Positions 1-5,107 of a DNA stretch of 8,143 bases are shown one piece after another (positions within the stretch are counted from its first letter, which is position 1; each line of letters opens with the position of its first letter). The notes beneath the pieces are model-generated. The model had not been told where the DNA came from. It saw only the letters and a list, made by a program, of their open reading frames with translations, and did not search any database. The stretch spans positions 1 through 8,143 of the forward strand of contig NQJI01000049.1 of assembly GCA_002256705.1 (NCBI GenBank), read 5' to 3'. Made by a program: the position numbers and the translations under genes. This DNA comes from Methylococcaceae bacterium NSM2-1 (GTDB lineage Bacteria > Pseudomonadota > Gammaproteobacteria > Methylococcales > Methylomonadaceae).

Positions 1-111
1 TTTGTAAGCAGGCGTATGGGCGTTGCTTTGGCAAGCGCTGAAAGCGTCGATGAGGCTAGGCATAAAGCGGTTAAGGCCGCAAGTTTAGTTGCTATTAAAC
101 CTGTACGATAG
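1..111 (+). CDS. purT: Formate-dependent phosphoribosylglycinamide formyltransferase (GAR transformylase 2), C-terminal end only
   Basis: Only the last 36 codons and the TAG stop are present; the gene enters from the left edge. The visible peptide contains SRRMGVALASAESVDEA, which matches the conserved tail of PurT (SRRLGVALATAESV in the E. coli protein, from memory). PurT is an ATP-grasp enzyme that makes formylglycinamide ribonucleotide from GAR, formate and ATP in the third step of purine synthesis, in the cytoplasm. The catalytic and ATP-binding parts lie outside the window, so their integrity cannot be judged. The next gene starts 19 bases downstream on the same strand, so the two may be co-transcribed. 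Identification rests on a short tail but the motif is distinctive. Confidence 0.85.
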   Translation, partial: FVSRRMGVALASAESVDEARHKAVKAASLVAIKPVR

Positions 112-130
112 GTAAAAATTAGGTAAAAAA

Positions 131-787
131 ATGATGAGAATAGCGGTTATTTTATTGATTTTATTCATCTCAAATGAGGTGATGGCTGATATCTATAAAT
201 TTACTGATACTGATGGTCGTGTCTACTATACCAATCTACCTCGACATGGCTTGTATAAGCGTAATATCAGGACAAAATACTACACCGATATCAATGTACC
301 TCGACATGGCTTGTATAAGCGTATTATTAAATCAAAAATACTTCATTATTCGAACAATTACGCGAGTAATTACCCCGGTAAAGTACGTACTTTTTCTGGT
401 GCTAACAAAAAAAGATTTGCAGAACTTATTGAACAGGCCGCCTATAGGCATCAGGTTGATGCCAAATTGGTACATGCCGTTATTCAAACGGAATCAGCTT
501 ACAATTCAACAGCACAATCTCCAGCAGGTGCTGTGGGTTTAATGCAACTGATGCCAGACACAGCAAGACGATTTGGTGTTACCGACCGGAATGATCCTGA
601 TCAGAATGTTGATGGCGGTACACGCTATTTAAAACATTTAATCAACCTGTTCAATCCAAATCTGGATCTTGCAGTTGCCGCCTATAATGCCGGTGAAAAT
701 GCAGTCATACGACATAACAACTCTATTCCACCGTACCCTGAAACTCAAAATTATGTGAAACAGGTTTTGGCTTTATACAATCACTGA
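131..787 (+). CDS. Exported lytic transglycosylase (DUF4124-like N-terminus plus SLT domain)
   Basis: Predicted to cleave the MurNAc-GlcNAc bond of peptidoglycan in the periplasm, releasing 1,6-anhydromuropeptides. Residues 1-19 form a signal peptide (hydrophobic AVILLILFI, likely cut after VMA). Residues 20-45 look like a DUF4124 segment (DIYKFTDTDGRVYYTN). Residues about 95-215 are the SLT fold: catalytic Glu121 in TES, GLMQLMP at 136-142, AAYNAGEN at 183-190, and a YV pair at 208-209, so the active site looks intact. At 218 residues it is a typical small family-1-like enzyme. ATG 131 is chosen because AGG at 121-123 sits 7 bases upstream; ATG 134 is an alternative. It probably shares a transcript with purT. 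The oddity is a 20-residue tandem duplication: PRHGLYKR occurs at 37-44 and again at 57-64. Family assignment is firm; the physiological role is inferred. Confidence 0.9.
   Translation: MMRIAVILLILFISNEVMADIYKFTDTDGRVYYTNLPRHGLYKRNIRTKYYTDINVPRHGLYKRIIKSKILHYSNNYASNYPGKVRTFSGANKKRFAELIEQAAYRHQVDAKLVHAVIQTESAYNSTAQSPAGAVGLMQLMPDTARRFGVTDRNDPDQNVDGGTRYLKHLINLFNPNLDLAVAAYNAGENAVIRHNNSIPPYPETQNYVKQVLALYNH
232..337 (+). repeat. 60-bp in-frame tandem duplication inside the transglycosylase gene
   Basis: Bases 232-263 recur at 292-323 with one mismatch in 32, exactly 60 bases apart. Weaker similarity continues to about 277 and 337 (9 of 14). Each copy encodes PRHGLYKR followed by a basic stretch (NIRTK, then IIKSK). 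The duplication keeps the frame and lengthens the segment between the DUF4124-like part and the SLT domain by 20 residues. The core TGGCTTGTAT also occurs in frame in the exported-protein gene at 4452-4471. Confidence 0.9.
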
Positions 788-1150
788 CATCCTTATCGGC
801 CTGAAGTTAAGTAGTTGTATTTTGGGAAATCGTATAGGTCGGGTTAGTGCAATCAAAGAGAAAGACGACAAGTCTTTCAGATGTCGGGTTAAACTGTCGC
901 TAACCAGGCCCGAGAATATGCTCTTGGTAGTTTATTTAAAGATGTTGGTAATGGTTTGCAATGATATAAAAAATAGATTAATTAAGATTAACGACTTATC
1001 TGAAACACTATCGTAAAATCATCATAATCGTTGTATAGGTTAACCCAGGGTACGCATAACAAGAGATACTGATGCTGATGGGCTATGATACGCAATTTGC
1101 AAGCTTGTAGCTGGCGACTCTCATAACAATCATTCATTTAATAATTAGTT
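788..1150. other. 363-bp intergenic region between the transglycosylase and the PAS-phosphatase gene
   Basis: No gene is supported here. The stretch contains a degenerate inverted repeat (833-912) with a small hairpin inside it (AAAGAC 861-866 pairing with GTCTTT 872-877). The promoter of the PAS-phosphatase gene should lie in the right half, but no good sigma-70 pair stands out; TATGAT at 1084-1089 is a possible -10 without a matching -35. TAA codons at 1139-1144 lie in the same frame as the ATG at 1151, so the downstream gene cannot extend into this region. Confidence 0.6.
833..912. repeat. Degenerate inverted repeat with GTCGGGTTA units (REP/MITE-like remnant)
   Basis: The left arm 837-851 (GGTCGGGTTAGTGCA) pairs with the reverse complement of 895-910 (GGCCTGGTTAGCGACA) at 12 of 15 positions with one gap. 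GTCGGGTTA also recurs directly at 838-846 and 883-891. A 6-bp stem with a 5-base loop (861-877) lies between the arms. The composition resembles the GGTCGGGTTAGCGC-type inverted repeats common between genes of many proteobacteria (family knowledge from memory). It carries no transposase and looks decayed. Confidence 0.5.
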
Positions 1151-3769
1151 ATGTATCATTTTATAGATGACCTCACTTTCAATATTATTATCATTGAATT
1201 AGATCGTTCTAGTGATACAACGGATATCATTCCTCTCATTAAAAAGGTCAATTCTTCAGCGTCTACCCTTTTAGGCTATGGTCAAAAAGAACTCACCGAT
1301 AAACCGCTTGATATAATCTGTACGCCCGAAACATGGCAGACCACCCTCGCCAGATTAAACGATGACATATCTTGTGGTAGCCTTGAAGGGGAACTTGTCA
1401 CCAAAACGAACAAACGAATTCCTGTACTCATATCCCTTTCTGTTTTACCCGGACAAAACCCGAAAAAAACCGGCATCGTTTTGCTGATTCAGGATATTAG
1501 TGACAGAAAAGAGCTCGATAAAATTCAGCTGATGATGCACCGGGCCGTTGAACAGAGCGCCAGCGCCGTGCTAATTACCGACAAAAATGGACTAATAGAA
1601 TACATCAACCCGAAATTCTCTGAGATTAGCGGCTATACATCGGAAGAATTACTGGGGAAAAATCCAAAAATCATGCAATCGGGCAACACGCCGCTGGAAC
1701 ATTATCAGAGCATGTGGCAAAACCTTTTGAACACGGGGGAATGGTGCGGAGAAATCAAGAACCAGAAAAAAAATGGCGACGATTATTGGGTTTACGAGTG
1801 TGTCAGCGCCATTAAAAACAACCAGGATGAAGTGACTCATTTTTTGGCGCTTGAAGAAGACATCACCGAGCGCAAGCGCCTGGAGCACCGGTTTCGACAA
1901 GCGGTGGAATCGGCGCCCAACGCGATAGTTATGGTAAATGAGGCAGGAACGATTGAGATGGTCAACTCGCAAACCGAGACGTTTTTCGGTTATTCACGCG
2001 ACGAACTGATCGGGCAACCGGTTGAAATGTTAGTGCCAGAGCGCTTTAGGAGTGCACATATCGGTTATCGCCAAGCGTATCTTGCCGCCCCCGTGTCCAG
2101 ACCTATGGGAGTGGGTCGAGAACTCTACGGGTTACGCAAAGACGGGACTGAATTTCCCGTTGAAATAGGCCTCAGTCTAATCGATAACAATGAAGAAACA
2201 TTAATACTCAGTTCCATCCTCGACATCACCCAGCGCAAGGAAGCTGAATCGGCGTTGAAAGAAAGTGAAGAACGTTTTAGACAAATGGCGGAAATGACCG
2301 GTGAGTGGTTATGGGAGCAAGACCCTGGCGGCTATTATATCTACAGCAGTACTGCCGTTAATCAAATTCTCGGGTTTAGCCAGGATGAAGTTATGGGCAA
2401 GCACTATACTGAATTTTTAACTCCCCAGGATAAAGCAGAGCAGCAGGTTTACGCGACCAGCTACCAGCCTTTTTATGCGTTGACTAATCACTATCGGCAT
2501 AAGGACGGACATCCTGTTCTTGCCGAATCGACCGGATTGCCAATAATCAACGCAGAAGGCAAACTGCTTAAATGGCGCGGCGTTGATCGGGATATTACTG
2601 CCAGAAAGCATTTTCAGGATGCCCTGATAGAAAGTGAAAAACGCACGCGGCTAATTATTGAAAGTTCCTTAAGCGCCATCGTGATTATGGATTCATACGG
2701 ACTCATTACCGATTGGAATCACCAGGCTGAAAAAATATTCGGCTGGGCACGTAAGGAGGCCATCGGCCAGCGTCTTGAAGAATTAATTATCCCGCCACGA
2801 TATCGCAACGAACACCGGCAAGGATTGCAAACTTTCCTGCACACCGGCATTGGCCCCTTATTAAATAAACTGATCGAGCATGTTGCCATGCGCAGGGACG
2901 GTTCTGAATTTCCTGTTGAATTCAGTATCTCCCCGTTAAAACTGGGCAACGCCTATATATTCAGCGGTTTCATACACGAAATCACTGCCAGAAAAGCGGC
3001 TGAGCAGAAAATTCGTCAGGCGGAGGTCAATCTGGCAATCGCCCAGAGTGAAATCAAGATTGCTCAACGGATTCAGGCCTCCTTGTCACCCTCAGCGCCG
3101 ATTAGATCGGATCATTTTGAAGTAACCGGCTATTGTTTGCCTGCCGATCAGGTTGGCGGTGACTATTTTGATTATTTTTTCCGCAGTGAAGACCAGCTGG
3201 ATATGATTATTGCCGATGTTTCAGGTCATTCTATCGGTCCGGCCCTGTTTATGGTTGAAACACGAAGCGCCATACGAACACAGGCAAACCGATTGGGAAC
3301 ACCCTCGGAAACACTGGGTGTACTCAATAATTTTCTGTTTGAGGATTTGGATAATGCAGACTACTTCATCACGCTGTTTTATTTGCAATATAACACCAGA
3401 ACACATCAATTAAGCTTTGCCAATGCAGGACACCCGCCGCCGCTATTACTCAGCCCTTTTCAACGTGAATGCAGACAGCTGGACGCCGAGGGTATGATAC
3501 TGGGGGTACGAAAAAATATTATTTTTGAGGAGAAAACCACAACCATTTCCAATGGCGATTTAATCCTTCTTTATACAGACGGAATAACCGAAGCAGAAAA
3601 TCCAGTTGGTGAATTCTTTGGCGTAGAACGGCTCAGTGATATTTTCATTCAATATGCTCAACATTCGCCAGAAGGAATCATTGATGCAATGCTAAAGCAT
3701 CTAAAACAATTTTGCCAATGCGAATCATTTAATGATGACATTACTTTAATGATTTTCAGGCGTGGTTAG
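1151..3769 (+). CDS. Five-PAS sensor with SpoIIE/RsbU-type PP2C serine phosphatase output
   Basis: A soluble 872-residue signalling protein without membrane segments or signal peptide. PAS domains lie at about 10-120, 130-243, 248-363, 372-486 and 497-615, most closing with a DIT-x-RK-like motif (DISDRK, DITERK, DITQRK, DITARK, EITARK). A helical linker (616-650) leads to a PP2C domain at 655-870 with VGGDYFD (668-674), ADVSGHS (688-694), NAGHPPP (758-764), LLYTDGITEAEN (806-817) and NDD (861-863), so the metal-binding aspartates are present. Proteins of this design dephosphorylate a STAS anti-anti-sigma factor in partner-switching cascades; here the substrate is unknown, since no STAS or anti-sigma gene is nearby. 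PAS2 has NPKFSEISGY, MQSGNTP and Trp198 in GEWCGE, as in NifL-type FAD-binding PAS domains, suggesting redox or light sensing. PAS3 and PAS5 are alike (KDGTEFPVE, RDGSEFPVE). No clear Shine-Dalgarno precedes ATG 1151, but in-frame TAA codons just upstream and the absence of another in-frame ATG until residue 128 support this start. Confidence 0.92.
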   Translation: MYHFIDDLTFNIIIIELDRSSDTTDIIPLIKKVNSSASTLLGYGQKELTDKPLDIICTPETWQTTLARLNDDISCGSLEGELVTKTNKRIPVLISLSVLPGQNPKKTGIVLLIQDISDRKELDKIQLMMHRAVEQSASAVLITDKNGLIEYINPKFSEISGYTSEELLGKNPKIMQSGNTPLEHYQSMWQNLLNTGEWCGEIKNQKKNGDDYWVYECVSAIKNNQDEVTHFLALEEDITERKRLEHRFRQAVESAPNAIVMVNEAGTIEMVNSQTETFFGYSRDELIGQPVEMLVPERFRSAHIGYRQAYLAAPVSRPMGVGRELYGLRKDGTEFPVEIGLSLIDNNEETLILSSILDITQRKEAESALKESEERFRQMAEMTGEWLWEQDPGGYYIYSSTAVNQILGFSQDEVMGKHYTEFLTPQDKAEQQVYATSYQPFYALTNHYRHKDGHPVLAESTGLPIINAEGKLLKWRGVDRDITARKHFQDALIESEKRTRLIIESSLSAIVIMDSYGLITDWNHQAEKIFGWARKEAIGQRLEELIIPPRYRNEHRQGLQTFLHTGIGPLLNKLIEHVAMRRDGSEFPVEFSISPLKLGNAYIFSGFIHEITARKAAEQKIRQAEVNLAIAQSEIKIAQRIQASLSPSAPIRSDHFEVTGYCLPADQVGGDYFDYFFRSEDQLDMIIADVSGHSIGPALFMVETRSAIRTQANRLGTPSETLGVLNNFLFEDLDNADYFITLFYLQYNTRTHQLSFANAGHPPPLLLSPFQRECRQLDAEGMILGVRKNIIFEEKTTTISNGDLILLYTDGITEAENPVGEFFGVERLSDIFIQYAQHSPEGIIDAMLKHLKQFCQCESFNDDITLMIFRRG

Positions 3770-3841
3770 CGCATTTGTAGATCAGATTTGTGTTAGCGTG
3801 ACCCGGGCGCAGGGCTTGAGGATTTCCGGGAATAACTATAA

Positions 3842-3979
3842 CTTTGTAGGACGCCTTCTGCCGCAGTAAACGCGGTTAAAGCGGATCAAATATTCGAACA
3901 GTCCAATAGCTATCCTTTGTTGGCACCTCCCAAAACAGGACCGGACTTAACGCCATTACCCCGAATCGATCCACGCTGA
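3842..3979 (+). other. Possible decayed coding remnant, proline-rich, no start codon
   Basis: Between the two convergent genes, the frame from 3842 to the TGA at 3977-3979 is open for 45 codons and reads in a protein-like way, ending with NSYPLLAPPKTGPDLTPLPR. It follows an in-frame TAA (3839-3841) and has no ATG or GTG, only internal TTG codons. It could be the tail of a lost gene or chance. I do not recognise a family. The rest of the 3770-3988 gap shows no clear terminator for either convergent gene. Confidence 0.2.
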
Positions 3980-3988
3980 TCCACAACA

Positions 3989-4630
3989 TTACTGTATTTC
4001 CATCATTATTTTTTCGATTTTAGCCAGTACTTGCTGTTGTTGCTCCAAAGAAAGCTTACTGAATTCCTGTTCAAACTTGGTCAGATTGTAGGCTGGTTCG
4101 CTGATAACTTTGTCTGATAAGCTGAGGCCGCAATCAGCAATTACATGCTTAATAGGTTCCGCTGCATTATCCAATGAGAATGAGCTCGATAGAACCTTTT
4201 TTATCATGGTTTTGATGCGAATGAAAATGGCTTGCCCCGTCAACAGATCGTCAGTCATGCGTTTAGCGAACTCGTCTGAATAGCCTTTGCGCTTGGAGTC
4301 CGGAAATGTTTTCATTTGAATCGTAACAGGTGCTTTTTCATCAATTTGATATTCCAAATCAAAGCTACTGCCTTGCGAGGTGATCAAGTTTTCCGCATCA
4401 ATAACAACTTGCAATTTATTTTCTTTGCAAACGATTCCCAGCCTCATGTTGTCATACAAGCCACGGCGTGGCATGGGCGATTGAGCAATGCTGTAAGTCC
4501 GATTGGTTAAGCGATCGGTTTCTTGATGATAGCTCCAGATATTGTCCGCCAACGCATTAAACGGGCAAGCAATTAATAGCGTCAGCATGATTGCTGGAGT
4601 GCTGTTACCGAAAAAACGGCTGTGTTTCAT
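3989..4630 (-). CDS. Exported protein of unknown function, two-cysteine, VasI/TssS-like pattern
   Basis: A 213-residue protein with a signal peptide (hydrophobic 13-27, likely cut after ALA at 28), so periplasmic or secreted. The mature part begins with a Trp segment (NIWSYHQETDRLTNRTYS), then LGIVCKENKLQVVID (Cys68), a YQID strand (94-97), and FSLDNAAEPIKHVIADC ending at Cys167. This order (Trp strand, basic Cys strand, Y-x-D strand, F-x-L strand, terminal Cys) resembles small exported beta-proteins such as the type VI secretion accessory VasI/TssS, but no secretion genes are nearby and the match is by pattern only. Residues 188-213 form a Gln-rich helix. AGGGAG lies 5 bases before the ATG, supporting the start. 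CATAAT at 4665-4660 is a weak -10 candidate. Residues 54-60 (PRRGLYD) look like an insertion between the first two strands and match the repeat in the transglycosylase. No function is assigned. Confidence 0.75.
   Translation of the reverse strand: MKHSRFFGNSTPAIMLTLLIACPFNALADNIWSYHQETDRLTNRTYSIAQSPMPRRGLYDNMRLGIVCKENKLQVVIDAENLITSQGSSFDLEYQIDEKAPVTIQMKTFPDSKRKGYSDEFAKRMTDDLLTGQAIFIRIKTMIKKVLSSSFSLDNAAEPIKHVIADCGLSLSDKVISEPAYNLTKFEQEFSKLSLEQQQQVLAKIEKIMMEIQ
4452..4471 (-). repeat. Short PRRGLY-encoding repeat with palindromic core CCACGCCGTGG
   Basis: Read on the minus strand, these 20 bases encode PRRGLY plus the first two bases of the next codon. They match bases 239-258 and 299-318 of the transglycosylase gene at 16 of 20 positions, with TGGCTTGTAT identical and the reading frame the same. 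The CCACG-C-CGTGG palindrome is perfect here and degraded in the transglycosylase copies. Two unrelated genes sharing a frame-preserving repeat suggests a small dispersed element tolerated inside coding sequence; coincidence is not excluded. Confidence 0.45.
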
Positions 4631-4715
4631 TTTGGCTCCCTGGAAGGTGTTGTAATGACATTATGATGGGCGAATCAGAACTGAGACTGTGAAAGTATCC
4701 GATATAAAAGAAATA

Positions 4716-4798
4716 ACCACGAAGGACACGAAGTGCTGCACGAAGTTTTAATTAATTGACTACATGATTTTCTTCGTGTCCTTCGTGATCTTCGTGGT
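4716..4798. repeat. Inverted repeat built from 9-bp CACGAAG units
   Basis: The left arm 4716-4733 consists of accacgaag and gacacgaag. The right arm 4772-4798, reverse complemented, reads accacgaag, atcacgaag, gacacgaag: the same units with one extra in the middle. The arms are separated by 38 bases, which also contain a stray CACGAAG (4739-4745). The resulting hairpin is strong. Such ACCACGAAG-type repeats are seen between genes in many bacteria and give rise to spurious TTKDTKDTK-like peptides (from memory). Confidence 0.8.
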
Positions 4799-4896
4799 GA
4801 ATAATGTTTTTTTTGTTGTATTCATTAATTCTTTCACAATCTCAACTGCCCAATACACAATAATCGGGGTTTCTTCTTTAGTAACGCGCTTAACTC

Positions 4897-4938
4897 GGGT
4901 ATCTGTAGGGGTGAATTCATTCGCCCCTACAGATACCC
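4897..4938. repeat. 42-bp near-perfect palindrome centred on GAATTC
   Basis: The arm 4897-4916 (gggtatctgtaggggtgaat) pairs with 4919-4938 over 20 bp with a single T/G mismatch that would still form a G-U pair in RNA on one strand. Only TC (4917-4918) separates the arms. GTAGGGGCGAATTCATTCGCCCC-like palindromes are recurrent intergenic elements in diverse bacteria (from memory). There is no T-tract next to it, so it is more likely a dispersed palindromic element than a terminator. Confidence 0.8.
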
Positions 4939-5007
4939 AATGTTTTATTGGTAACTTTATTTCATGCACGTTATTAGGTTCTGTTAACATTTCGATAATA
5001 GGTATTC

Positions 5008-5051
5008 AAAAACAATCAGTTATTAATACAGGGTAAAACTATAACTGATTG
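5008..5051 (-). terminator. Probable intrinsic terminator of the glutamate dehydrogenase gene
   Basis: On the minus strand, CAATCAGTTAT (5051-5041) pairs perfectly with ATAACTGATTG (5023-5013), an 11-bp stem with a 17-base loop, immediately followed by TTTTT (5012-5008). It begins 57 bases past the TAG stop of the dehydrogenase gene and is in the right orientation for it. The stem is AT-rich and the loop long, so efficiency may be modest. Confidence 0.6.
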
Positions 5052-5107
5052 ATAAAATAAGTATTTTTATCAAATGTCAATAGAGACTAAGATGATGCTT
5101 ATGCGAG

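Larger units (their letters stand above)
4631..5107. other. 477-bp divergence-free gap between two minus-strand genes, dense in inverted repeats
   Basis: No gene is supported. It holds, left to right: the ribosome-binding site of the exported-protein gene (AGGGAG, 4636-4641), a CACGAAG-unit hairpin, a 42-bp palindrome, and the terminator-like hairpin of the glutamate dehydrogenase gene. A further 7-bp stem GATAAAA/TTTTATC (5051-5057 with 5065-5071) abuts that terminator. The open frames crossing the region on both strands are made largely of the repeats. Confidence 0.65.

Noticed and set aside
213..542. Second open frame overlapping the transglycosylase gene
   Set aside because: Out-of-frame shadow; the other frame has a signal peptide and an intact SLT active site.
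861..877. AAAGAC/GTCTTT hairpin as an intrinsic terminator
   Set aside because: The stem is only 6 bp and no run of T follows beyond the stem itself.
822..1016. 64-codon open frame on the + strand starting with TTG
   Set aside because: It begins just before and runs through the degenerate inverted repeat, has no ribosome-binding site, and its peptide has no recognisable motif.
1097..1127. TTGCAA with CATAAC as a promoter for the PAS-phosphatase gene
   Set aside because: The spacing is 19 bases and the -10 is a poor match, so it cannot be told from chance.
4716..4938. CRISPR-like array
   Set aside because: The repeats are short inverted units without regular spacers and there are no cas genes.
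4760..5036. Overlapping open frames on both strands in the 4631-5107 gap (76 and 90 codons)
   Set aside because: Both are built largely from the CACGAAG hairpin and the 42-bp palindrome; the FTTKITKDTK-like peptide is a typical repeat artefact.
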